A stretch of DNA of 64,000 nt from Barnesiella viscericola DSM 18177 (lineage in GTDB: Bacteria; Bacteroidota; Bacteroidia; Bacteroidales; Barnesiellaceae). The translations under genes and the position numbers were made by a program. How positions within the stretch are numbered: the first letter of the stretch is position 1; each line of letters opens with the position of its first letter. The notes beneath the pieces were generated by a model that saw only the letters and a list, made by a program, of their open reading frames with translations, was not told the DNA's origin and made no database searches. Shown in pieces: positions 26,451 through 35,242 of the stretch. Where the stretch lies: positions 620,001 to 684,000 of the forward strand of contig NZ_CP007034.1 in NCBI RefSeq assembly GCF_000512915.1, read 5' to 3'.

Positions 26451-27395
26451 CTATCGATACTCCCGTATCGAGAGCCACAGAGCCTGCACGGCCTCGGTGT
26501 ATGCCTCAACCGAATGAGCTTTCAACACCCGTTTCCGCAAGCGCTTGTCGACATCGGGCAACAGGTATTCCCAAAACGAAGCCATGCGGGCAAGCAGCTG
26601 ATGCGCTCCCTGAGAGACCTCGGCATAGTAATTCCATACCTGTTCATGCAACCGAGCCACCCGTTCGTACCGATCAGGCGGAAGGGCGCCATTATTGGCA
26701 TAGGCCTCGGCCAGCCAGGGTGTGGCCAATAATCCCCGCCCCAACATCAATCCGGACAATCGGGGGAATCGCTGCTCCATCGCCGCCATATCGGCCACCG
26801 TCGTGAGGTCGCCGTTATAGACAAGAGGCAGATGGCAAACCTCATAAAAGCGGGCAAAGGCTTCCCGGTCGGGCTCACCCTTGTACTGCTGTTTTCCCAA
26901 CCGGGCATGCAACGTAATCTGCCGCACAGGCGCACTTTCGAGAAGCGGCAACAGCCGCAACGACTCGTCGGGACTCTCCCACCCCAGCCGCATCTTCACC
27001 GAGAAGGTAAAACCGTCATACCCTTCGAGCGCACGCAACAGCCGCTCCACCTCGTCGGGATAAGGCAACAGGCCCGAGCCTTTATGGCGACGAACCAGTA
27101 TAGGAAACGGGCAACCCAGGTTGATGTCGATGCGACGGTATCCATACTCGGCCACCTTGTCGACCAATCGGCACAGTTCGTCGGGTTGCGAGGCAATCAC
27201 CTGAGGCACGGTCGGTACCCCGGCATTATGAGTCGGCTCGATGTCGCGCAAGTCTTTCCGCCGAAAGTCTCCCTTCTCGATTCGGACAAAAGGTGTATAA
27301 TAGGCCGTCACCCCACCAAAGAGCGAGGCGTGGGCACATCGGTAAACAGCATCGGTGTAGCCCTGTAACGGAGCAAAATAGATAGGTAACGCCAT
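26451..27395 (-). CDS. tRNA-dihydrouridine synthase
   Basis: A 314-residue FMN-dependent TIM-barrel enzyme that reduces uridines in the tRNA D-loop with NADPH. Seen: IYFAPLQGYTDAVYR (FMN phosphate region), DINLGCPFPILVRRHKGSGLL with the catalytic Cys, SVKMRLGWESPDE, ITLHARLGKQQYKGEPD, LVYNGDLTT, and GLMLGRGLLATPWL. The start at 27395 (MALPIYF) is chosen by homology and because a full promoter lies at 27400-27431. The alternative upstream starts (27413, 27449) would fall before the transcription start. Which Dus subfamily (A/B/C) is not resolved. Confidence 0.92.
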   Translation of the reverse strand: MALPIYFAPLQGYTDAVYRCAHASLFGGVTAYYTPFVRIEKGDFRRKDLRDIEPTHNAGVPTVPQVIASQPDELCRLVDKVAEYGYRRIDINLGCPFPILVRRHKGSGLLPYPDEVERLLRALEGYDGFTFSVKMRLGWESPDESLRLLPLLESAPVRQITLHARLGKQQYKGEPDREAFARFYEVCHLPLVYNGDLTTVADMAAMEQRFPRLSGLMLGRGLLATPWLAEAYANNGALPPDRYERVARLHEQVWNYYAEVSQGAHQLLARMASFWEYLLPDVDKRLRKRVLKAHSVEAYTEAVQALWLSIREYR

Positions 27396-27399
27396 ATTG

Positions 27400-27431
27400 C
27401 AAATGTAGTACATGTGCTGCTCCGAACCAAA
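27400..27431 (-). promoter_or_regulatory. Promoter of the dus gene, apparently leaderless
   Basis: Minus strand TTTG (27428-27431), exactly 20 bases, TACATTTG (27400-27407). With the usual 4-7 nt from the -7 box, the start falls at about 27393-27397, on or next to the A of the ATG at 27395. Confidence 0.8.
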
Positions 27432-27525
27432 TTTATTGCCAACTCTCACCGCCCGATTTCATCAGGTACAGCCCCAAACCAGACAACCGTATATCACCAC
27501 TACCCCACACACAAAAAATAAAAAA

Positions 27526-27551
27526 GGAGTGCGCCCCGAAAGGCGCACTCC
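27526..27551 (-). terminator. Terminator of the GH85 locus
   Basis: A 10-bp GC-rich stem (27526-27535 with 27542-27551), 6-nt loop. On the minus strand it is followed by a T-rich tract TTTTTTATTTTTTG. It lies 50 nt after the stop of the endoglycosidase gene and closes the locus. Confidence 0.9.
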
Positions 27552-27602
27552 CCATAAGAGTTTATTCATATTATTCCCCGAGGGGAACAATCACATTTCA
27601 CA

Positions 27603-30600
27603 TTAGCGGTTCAACACTTTGATAGCGCGAACAACTTTGCCTTCTTTCATGACTTTCACTACGTAAACGTCCTTGGCACCGAGCGTAATGCTCATGTTCT
27701 GACCAGCGGCAACAGCAGCCTCTTTCTCAGCAACGAGCATACCCGATACATTGTAAACGTCAACTTGGTAAGTACCCTCTTCGGCAAATTCTACGAAGAG
27801 AACACCGTCAACGGTATAGGTGCGCATGTCTCCCATAACCTCGTCGGCAACGCCATCGCCACCACTAACTTTGAATACAGGATAGGTCTTCGTATCCGAT
27901 CCGAGCGTATTCTCAAGCGTCAAGGTAACGGTATAATCACCAGCCGTGCTGTAAGAGAGTTTCGTAGAACCTTCGACATCGGTACCGGTCGATTCGGTAA
28001 GTTCACCACGTTTAGCAGTCCACGTCGGGAGAGTTTCTACCTGGAAAGCAGTTCCGGCGATAAACGGACAACCCGAGATGTAGAGCGGTCTTTGAGGAGT
28101 TTGAATACCCGAACCTTGAGCCGTCGAAGCTACCAGTTTGAACGAGCAGGCTTCTACGTCCGCTTTCGAACCTTTCGACAAGAAATAATTTTGTTCGTTG
28201 GCATCAGTTTCAAAATCCCAGTAAGCGATTACCTTGCTAGGCAAGTTAGAAGCATCGAGACCAGCTTTCACTTGGTTAACCTCATCTTGCGTCATGCCAC
28301 CGTCCCAAATCAACAGGTCATCAACGATACCGTTGTTGGTAACAGGTTGTTCACCACGACCACCGGCGAAGCAGAACCAGTCGGAAGCCGAAACATTGTA
28401 ATCAGCCTTGGGAACCCACTCCTCGGTTGTTCCACTTGCCGAAGAACCATAAGTCCAAGTAGACTTTTGCAGAATACCGTTCAGATAGAAGAGCGAGCGG
28501 AATTGACCTTGCTCGTTATACTCAAAAGTCAGAACCACATGGTTCCAGGCATTGGGCGATACAGTCGTATTGGGGAAAGTATAGTTCAAAGCGACCGGAG
28601 AAGCGGCACCATCGCCACGAATCGTATAAACGCTGATCTTACCCTCGCTGGAAATATTCGACCACATCCAGCCCCAGTTGTTTACCGGCCATCCACCGGC
28701 GCGGTTTTCGATGCTGAAGAAAGCCGACGACTCAGGCAAAGTAGTAAAGCGAACCCAAGCCGATACCGAGAAGGACTTACGGGCAACGATACCTGCGTCA
28801 TTCAGTTTACCGCCAATCCAACTGTCGTTAATTTCGATACCACGCGACGAGGCACCGTTGGCTTTTCTACCGGTATAACCCAGCGTGAGCGATTGATTAG
28901 CATCAATTGCAACCTCGGCATTTTCGGTCGTATTACCATCGACAGTCAGGGTATAGATTTCGGGCAGAGCACCTACGGCCTCGCTTGTAATCTGTACATA
29001 ATAGCCATACGTAGCAGTTTGACCGTTGCAGGTTACTTGCAGGTCATAACCACCAATCTCTTCAATACCCTCTTCTACCGAGAATACCGTTGTGTTGGCA
29101 GCTTGTTTTACAGTCTCACCGTCGCTGTTGAGCAATTTCCAGTCGGCAGGAGCGTGACGAGGATCGACGTAAGAAATCTCGAAGCTCTCGTTCGGTTTGA
29201 TTGTCGTCTTATTGATTTGAATTTCGTCGGTAGTCGTGTACTCACCCATATCCATATATTCGCTCCAAGTAATCTCAGAATCGCTCTTCATGTCGACCGA
29301 AACGGCTGCAACACCCAAGCGGATACGATCAGATCCTTGCAAATTGGTAGGAATCGAATAGTACATACCGGCCCACGAAGTGGTGATACCCATAAAGATA
29401 GGCTCTTCATTCTCCTGTTGAGCATAGAGTTTGAACATCGAAGCATTTACATCGAGGTTGTAAACCGGCTCACCAGCAGGTTTGGTATTATCCATCTCGA
29501 AAATAACCTTGGCATCAACACCCTTGTAGTGCGAAGCCAATACTTTGGCTACCGTGATACGGGGAGCGGCAGGAGTAGTCATTTCGTTACGCGTAATCGA
29601 GAATTCACCCAGGTAGAGTTCCAGGTTCTCGGCATTTGCAAAGTGGAGAGCAACCATGGCAATATTCTGGTTGGCCATCGAAGCCAAAGGACCTAGTACC
29701 GTAAAGGTCTTCTCTACCCACATCTCATCGTCGACCACGCTATTGGCGGTAGTCAATACGCTGAAACGAGATTCGTTCAAAACCGTATTTTCAGCACCCT
29801 CGGCCGAAAGCGCCAAATTAATGTCGGCTTGACCACGAATCAATTTGTAACGGATTGTAATCTTATCACCCGAAGCCAAAGCGAATCGGGTCTTGAACAG
29901 GTGCAGATACTCGTTGGATGCCGAACCGAAGATGCGCAAGCACGAACCGCCTACGTAAGCATCGTCGAAGGTAAACTTGGCGTCCAAACCATTGGCTACT
30001 ACCTTGTCCTTCGTTTTGCCCAAGAACTCGGAAGCGAACCAGAAACGCCAGGTAGGTAGGTAGTCTTGTACACCAATGTTGTACCACTCATTGTTGTTTT
30101 GACGTTCGCCCATCCAGTTGAAGAACTGACCGTTACCCAGGTTGAAATAGGTAATGAACGGCTCGGTGGTCAAATCCCAGCTGAGTGAGCTACGAGCCGT
30201 CATGAAGGCCGACATACCGAACCAACCTTCGTTGGGGTGGTGGTTACCACGATTGAATACCTCAATCTTGTCAATCGGGTTGCGTTTACCATTCGAGAAG
30301 AATTGCTCGATCACATTTTGATAGCCCAACTGTTTCGACATATCGGTACTACCATAGTTGGCGCGGTCGGCCCACAACATGTTGAAATCGTGAGCACCCC
30401 ACAGACCAATAGAGATGTTATAATCTTTAAGCGTCGTCCAGGTCGAAGGGTCACCACCCTGCATGTTGAAACCGGCATACAAGTCGAGCAAATCACGACC
30501 GGGAGCCTTGCTGGCAACAGTACTCGTATTAAAAGTACCTAAGGCACTTCTCCACCAGTTGTAATTCAAGAACAACGAGGTGCGGATATGTTCTCCATCA

Positions 30601-31364
30601 CCAAAAGTTTCATTGTTATGATCTCCAAGACCTTGGTCAAAAGTACATTGTCCATTGTCATTCGTACCGTCGTACCAGAAATTCTCGGCTACAGGATTAC
30701 CTTTTTCGGTCAAATATTTGTGAACCTCTTCGTTCAACGAACGTACATTGGCCACCATTGTCGTATTCGAAGTGGAGAACTCCGAGTTATATCCCAAACC
30801 GTCTACACCATGATAGTGAAGGAATTCGGCTACTTTCGTACGAATATCTGCGGTTTTAGACATGTTGTTCAATGAATTTTCCCAGTCCTTGCCCAAACCG
30901 CCCCAAGGAATCGAGGCAACACCCGATACACCTACACCATTCTTGTGTGCAACATCGGCAAAGCCACCGGGTACCCAACCTTGCGGCGAGGTCCAGTTGC
31001 CATAGTGTGTAACGTACGACCACATACTGAATACTTCGGAATCGAACTTACCGTTAGGACGCGCATTGGTGTTACCGTCAGACGCAGTACCTACGGGTAC
31101 CCAGAAGACCAGTTTCTTATCGGTTTCTTCGGTCAGGTTTTCGTTAATCTGCGTACTGGCATTACGAAAACGTGCCTTAGGTTTCACACGCGAGATATAG
31201 AAATTCTCGTCTTCAAACAAAGGTGTTCCCGGTGTCCACTGGGAAACATACTCACCCAGTTTCTGGCTATCGGGCCACTTCATGTAACCATCTTTCAACT
31301 CTTGTGCTTGGGCTGAAAGCGACAATGCCAAAATCCCGGAAAATAAAAATAGATTTCTTTTCAT
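27603..31364 (-). CDS. GH85-like endo-beta-N-acetylglucosaminidase, T9SS-sorted
   Basis: 1253 residues. The signal peptide ends near 20 (SAQAQ). About 25-560 is a GH85-type barrel: YVSQWTPGTPLFED, VFWVPVGTA, AHKNGVGVSGVASIPWGG and VDGLGYNSEFS, whose Asn193/Glu195 match the Asn-x-Glu pair of GH85 enzymes (substrate-assisted catalysis with Glu as acid/base). These enzymes cut the GlcNAc-GlcNAc core of N-glycans. Then come beta-sandwich modules, a LamG domain at about 830-1080, a PKD-like domain at about 1120-1175, and a C-terminal T9SS sorting tail (VDVYNVSGMLVA ... VYVVKVMKEGKVVRAIKVLNR). Last gene of the SusC/SusD locus, separated from the lipoprotein gene by 123 nt with a hairpin. Subfamily specificity is not known. 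Confidence 0.82.
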   Translation of the reverse strand: MKRNLFLFSGILALSLSAQAQELKDGYMKWPDSQKLGEYVSQWTPGTPLFEDENFYISRVKPKARFRNASTQINENLTEETDKKLVFWVPVGTASDGNTNARPNGKFDSEVFSMWSYVTHYGNWTSPQGWVPGGFADVAHKNGVGVSGVASIPWGGLGKDWENSLNNMSKTADIRTKVAEFLHYHGVDGLGYNSEFSTSNTTMVANVRSLNEEVHKYLTEKGNPVAENFWYDGTNDNGQCTFDQGLGDHNNETFGDGEHIRTSLFLNYNWWRSALGTFNTSTVASKAPGRDLLDLYAGFNMQGGDPSTWTTLKDYNISIGLWGAHDFNMLWADRANYGSTDMSKQLGYQNVIEQFFSNGKRNPIDKIEVFNRGNHHPNEGWFGMSAFMTARSSLSWDLTTEPFITYFNLGNGQFFNWMGERQNNNEWYNIGVQDYLPTWRFWFASEFLGKTKDKVVANGLDAKFTFDDAYVGGSCLRIFGSASNEYLHLFKTRFALASGDKITIRYKLIRGQADINLALSAEGAENTVLNESRFSVLTTANSVVDDEMWVEKTFTVLGPLASMANQNIAMVALHFANAENLELYLGEFSITRNEMTTPAAPRITVAKVLASHYKGVDAKVIFEMDNTKPAGEPVYNLDVNASMFKLYAQQENEEPIFMGITTSWAGMYYSIPTNLQGSDRIRLGVAAVSVDMKSDSEITWSEYMDMGEYTTTDEIQINKTTIKPNESFEISYVDPRHAPADWKLLNSDGETVKQAANTTVFSVEEGIEEIGGYDLQVTCNGQTATYGYYVQITSEAVGALPEIYTLTVDGNTTENAEVAIDANQSLTLGYTGRKANGASSRGIEINDSWIGGKLNDAGIVARKSFSVSAWVRFTTLPESSAFFSIENRAGGWPVNNWGWMWSNISSEGKISVYTIRGDGAASPVALNYTFPNTTVSPNAWNHVVLTFEYNEQGQFRSLFYLNGILQKSTWTYGSSASGTTEEWVPKADYNVSASDWFCFAGGRGEQPVTNNGIVDDLLIWDGGMTQDEVNQVKAGLDASNLPSKVIAYWDFETDANEQNYFLSKGSKADVEACSFKLVASTAQGSGIQTPQRPLYISGCPFIAGTAFQVETLPTWTAKRGELTESTGTDVEGSTKLSYSTAGDYTVTLTLENTLGSDTKTYPVFKVSGGDGVADEVMGDMRTYTVDGVLFVEFAEEGTYQVDVYNVSGMLVAEKEAAVAAGQNMSITLGAKDVYVVKVMKEGKVVRAIKVLNR

Positions 31365-31437
31365 GGAAAATGTTTTTGGGTTAATAATGAATTATGTAAT
31401 CTCTGGTTGTTTTTATAATTTCATAGTAATAAGGAGA

Positions 31438-31480
31438 TTGGGAATAAGGAATGAGTAGATACCCCACTCCTTATTCCCAA
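31438..31480 (-). promoter_or_regulatory. Intra-operon hairpin before the GH85 gene
   Basis: A perfect 13-bp inverted repeat (31438-31450 with 31468-31480), 17-nt loop, only 8 nt after the Ig-lipoprotein stop. There is no T run after it on the minus strand, so it looks like a 3'-end stabiliser or partial terminator that lowers GH85 transcript relative to susCD rather than a full stop. No Bacteroidota promoter box is seen between it and the GH85 ATG. Confidence 0.65.
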
Positions 31481-31487
31481 ACATTTT

Positions 31488-33437
31488 TTAGAATACCAAT
31501 ACCGGTACATCTTCTGCCTTCATCGAGAAGACTTGACCACCTACACTACTCGAGATGGAGAACGAAACAATAGCTTCTGATCCCGTCGTAGTAACCGTGA
31601 CGCTACCCGATGTTACCTCGGCCTCGGCACCATCTATATTGAGGATTGTACCGCGGGGAACAGGATAGGTTCCACTTGGAGTGCCTGTATATACACCCGG
31701 GAGGGTAATCGTAATCGATTTATAAGCAGCCCCTTTTACAAGAGCGAAATATACACTGAGATCGTTGAGAGCGCTACCATCAGCATATACCGACGATAAG
31801 CCTTTCTGGGTATTTTCAGCAGTCAGCGTGAAATTATTCGGGAGAGCAATAACCTCCACAGGTGCGGGATCGGACATTACTCCGGCAACCTCGGCCGTCA
31901 CATTGGACGATCCTACGGCAAGACCCGTAATCGTACCATGCTTGTTATCGCTGCCCGTCTGTTCAGCTTTAACCGCATCGGGATTCGACGAGTGCCAGGT
32001 TACCTCATAGGGGTTTTCACCACCCGAAGAGGTTCTCGCATCGACACCCCATTGTACCGTTTGCCCGGCAAAAATCGTACGGGCATTACCCGATACCCAC
32101 AGTACCGAGTTAATACCCTCGGTAATCGTTACCGGAACTCGTTTTTCTTTACCGTTGGCAGTCAAGATCAACTCGGTTTCGCCCATAGCCAGACCACGCA
32201 ATGTAATCACATTACCATCATACGACCCAACCGAAACCTTCGTGGGATCGGCAGCCGTAACCACCGGTTTGTGATAAGCATAAGAAGTTGCCGGTATTAC
32301 ACCTGTCGTTAACCGTACGGTACCACCCACAGGCATGGAGACGGTCTCCGGATCGACAGTAATTTCGTCAACCGGATAACGAACTTTGAAATCTTTCACC
32401 TGGAAGGTGGCTACGAATACCGTATCGGGAGTTATACAGTGAATCTCGGTATCGCCCTCGTCTACTCCGGCACGCACCGAAAGCACGGCATCGAAACCTT
32501 CGTTCTCCACATATTCATTGGTCCGGCTGGTAATAACAACCGAGCTGCCCGAAGCAATTTCCCAACGGTAAGCACCGTAGGCATTCTCGATATCTTCCTT
32601 CAAACCCGACTGTACGTTCATGGCGATGCGAATCGTGTCAGAAGTATTTATATCCATCTCTTTCTCATAAGTATAGGCAAAATACATCGGAAGGATTTCC
32701 TTACCGGGACGAGTCGCCAAATAAGGCATATTGGCATAATACTCTCCATAGAAGGTGGCAAATATCTGAGGAGCTATCGTAATGGTACATGAACCCGACT
32801 GCGCCGTTGAGGACTCACCCAAAGAAACAGTTATTTTCCCTTCTCCCGACTCACGAGGCGAAGTAAAGTGAACAGTTACGATACCCTTCTCGTAATTGAT
32901 AGTGGTCAACGGATCATAGGCCGTAACCCCTTCGAGTTTCACCTGAGGTTCATAATCATAAAGCAATGTCTTGGGCGACACGGCAAACATAACCGAGTCG
33001 TGAGGGATATTGTAACTTTGCTTAGAGGTCATCTCGGGCATCGTGCTGTCGTTAGCGACACAGGTTACCCCTTCGGGCAGGTTGCGCAACACAGAGACCG
33101 TAGTAATGGCATACTTGCCATTTTCCAACGTGGCTTTAAGAGTTGTCCTTTTTTCCTGTCCTCCATTAACAGCCACAATGGCGCTATCGCCCAGCAACTT
33201 GGCAACAGTTTCGTCGGCAAGCGACCATGAGATAGGTGTATTGATGATTTTTCCGCTCACATTGGTAACCTTGGCCGAAATTTTCACCGTATCGCCGATT
33301 CTCAACGATATGTCCGTGGGGTTGAGAGTGATATACACCTCGGTCGCACCATCGAGCGTAGCTTCTTCTTCACAGGCAGAGAAAATGGTAACGCCAAAGA
33401 AGACAGCCAAAAATAATATAATGCTATATCGTTTCAT
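31488..33437 (-). CDS. Surface lipoprotein with Ig-like (BIG2-type) domains
   Basis: A 649-residue lipoprotein: lipobox FSAC with the acidic CEEE sequence after it, which favours surface display. The mature part has several bacterial Ig-like domains: YITLNPTDISLRIGDTVKISAKV near 35-110, VDEITVDPETVSMPVGGTVRLTTGV near 350-440, and WVSGNARTIFAGQTVQWGV near 450-530. In between (about 230-340) is a SusE/F-like or unknown region. The position after susD is where surface glycan-binding proteins sit, so a role in holding N-glycan or glycoprotein is likely. It starts 20 nt after susD ends. No catalytic motif is recognised. Confidence 0.8.
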   Translation of the reverse strand: MKRYSIILFLAVFFGVTIFSACEEEATLDGATEVYITLNPTDISLRIGDTVKISAKVTNVSGKIINTPISWSLADETVAKLLGDSAIVAVNGGQEKRTTLKATLENGKYAITTVSVLRNLPEGVTCVANDSTMPEMTSKQSYNIPHDSVMFAVSPKTLLYDYEPQVKLEGVTAYDPLTTINYEKGIVTVHFTSPRESGEGKITVSLGESSTAQSGSCTITIAPQIFATFYGEYYANMPYLATRPGKEILPMYFAYTYEKEMDINTSDTIRIAMNVQSGLKEDIENAYGAYRWEIASGSSVVITSRTNEYVENEGFDAVLSVRAGVDEGDTEIHCITPDTVFVATFQVKDFKVRYPVDEITVDPETVSMPVGGTVRLTTGVIPATSYAYHKPVVTAADPTKVSVGSYDGNVITLRGLAMGETELILTANGKEKRVPVTITEGINSVLWVSGNARTIFAGQTVQWGVDARTSSGGENPYEVTWHSSNPDAVKAEQTGSDNKHGTITGLAVGSSNVTAEVAGVMSDPAPVEVIALPNNFTLTAENTQKGLSSVYADGSALNDLSVYFALVKGAAYKSITITLPGVYTGTPSGTYPVPRGTILNIDGAEAEVTSGSVTVTTTGSEAIVSFSISSSVGGQVFSMKAEDVPVLVF

Positions 33438-33457
33438 TGTTCTTAAAGATTTATAGA

Positions 33458-35212
33458 TTAAAAGTTGTGCGGTACTACCAACAGGTATTCATTGTCGGGA
33501 CTCTGTTCTCCTCGAGTTTCAGTAGCTACATCCCAAAATACACGAGATCCTCCATTATTAGGCTGACCACCAAGAGCTTGTACGAGCGAAGCCATCTCCA
33601 AGGCATTATTGGTCGTTTCAACAATAGGAATACGACGCACCTGCAATTCGGTATCAACGCCATCAAAGCCATTGACCTTAACCGGGAACAGACGAGGATA
33701 ACCCGTGCGACGGAAGGTCGTCCATGCTTCGGCGCTCATGGGGAAATTGGCGATATATTTTTGAGTAATGATCTTTTCGAGTTTGGTCTCATTATCGTCG
33801 CTTTCATTCCATTTTACACACACGTTCACACGACCGGCAATATTGTTCTCGCCATTATAGGGATCGACATAATCCACATCGTTAACTTCGGTCTGCGACA
33901 AGTATTGATTGATAACCGACTCGTCGGTAATACCGTTTTCCTGGAAGCAAAGGCGAATACCGGCTTCATAAAGTTCCTGGGCCGTACGACCTTTCGTATT
34001 CCAACGTCTCAGAGCCCCCTCGCCCATCAAGAACAGGCTCTCGGTACGTTTGAAGAAGGGTTGATGCATATATTGGAACTCACCCGTAAGCGTTGAAAAA
34101 GGACCATAGCCTCCTTTGTCCTTACCGGTGGTATTGTTGTTACGCATGTTGATACCGGCACGAACTCCATACACATCGATGGGAGCCGCAATACCCGAAG
34201 ACTTGTCTGTAATAGAGTATGCATTGGTGTCGAACCAACGGGTCAGCAAGGGGTGATTGCAACGTTTGAGAATATTCTCCAACGAAGCACACAAGCGAAT
34301 ATCGTTCCACGAGTTTCCAAGTACATACCAAACGCAAGCATTTTGGTTTTGATAGTAAGCGATATCACGAGCATCAACCTCACTGAGGACTCCAATATCG
34401 TCGTTTACCGCCTGTTCAAATTTCTGTTGTGCCGTACCGGCATCGTACTTCACGATATTCATGGCCATACGCATCTTGATGCTGTTGGCAAACTTCACCC
34501 ACATGCGCCAGTCACCGTCAGACAATGTTCTGATGGTCAAATCTTCAATCTTGGCAATCTCGCCACGCGAGGGCTGACGCTCTTTCAAAATGCGGATAGC
34601 CTCATCGAGATCCTCAAAAATCTGCATGTAAATGTCCTCACCTCTTTCATAAGTCAACGGCGGATTCCGTTCCAGATTTCGCCAGTCGGTAAAAGGAGCA
34701 GCGCCATAAAAATCAACGATTTCGTGTCCTTGATAGGCCTGAATAATCAAAGCCACAGCGCGCCATTCGGGTTTACCCAACTCCGCTGCATGGTGAATGG
34801 CATTGTACGATTGGGTAAAGATCGTGTTATCCATCGGGCCACCCAAATAGTCGTTAGGATAGGTGTAAAGAGTAGGCAGAGCTCCACCGAAAGCGAAGGT
34901 ACCTTTGGTGGTCGTCCAATATCCGGCATAGTTGTCGATATTGTTGGAGCGTTGATACTGGTAGGCATGAGGCATCCAGCTTCCCCCCTTAGTATAGCTA
35001 ATCATGTAGGGAATAGCTCCACGAAGTTCCTGTTCGAGAACGTTAATATCGGTAGCACCGGCACCCTCTTCATTGGTATTGTCCATGTCTTCCTGCCGGC
35101 CGATCATCCAGGGATACTCCTCCTGAAACTGGTCGCCACAAGCCGTGAAGAGACCTATTGATAATACGGATTCAAGAATAAGGAACCCAATTGAATATAT
35201 TGTTTTTCTCAT
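33458..35212 (-). CDS. SusD/RagB-family outer-membrane lipoprotein
   Basis: 584 residues, lipobox LFTACGD. Alpha-helical TPR-like SusD fold of the SusD-like/SusD_2 type: MISYTKGGSWMPHAYQYQRSNNIDNYAGYW, a helix DFYGAAPFTDW that is almost universal, PPLTYERGEDIYMQIFEDLDEAI, WVKFANSIKMRMAMNIV, and MSAEAWTTFRRTGYPRLFP at the C-terminus. It forms the lid over the SusC channel and binds the incoming oligosaccharide. It is encoded 30 nt after susC. The paired SusC and GH85 suggest N-glycan oligosaccharides as ligand. Confidence 0.95.
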   Translation of the reverse strand: MRKTIYSIGFLILESVLSIGLFTACGDQFQEEYPWMIGRQEDMDNTNEEGAGATDINVLEQELRGAIPYMISYTKGGSWMPHAYQYQRSNNIDNYAGYWTTTKGTFAFGGALPTLYTYPNDYLGGPMDNTIFTQSYNAIHHAAELGKPEWRAVALIIQAYQGHEIVDFYGAAPFTDWRNLERNPPLTYERGEDIYMQIFEDLDEAIRILKERQPSRGEIAKIEDLTIRTLSDGDWRMWVKFANSIKMRMAMNIVKYDAGTAQQKFEQAVNDDIGVLSEVDARDIAYYQNQNACVWYVLGNSWNDIRLCASLENILKRCNHPLLTRWFDTNAYSITDKSSGIAAPIDVYGVRAGINMRNNNTTGKDKGGYGPFSTLTGEFQYMHQPFFKRTESLFLMGEGALRRWNTKGRTAQELYEAGIRLCFQENGITDESVINQYLSQTEVNDVDYVDPYNGENNIAGRVNVCVKWNESDDNETKLEKIITQKYIANFPMSAEAWTTFRRTGYPRLFPVKVNGFDGVDTELQVRRIPIVETTNNALEMASLVQALGGQPNNGGSRVFWDVATETRGEQSPDNEYLLVVPHNF

Positions 35213-35242
35213 CTTTATAATTGTTTATAATAATAGCATTTA

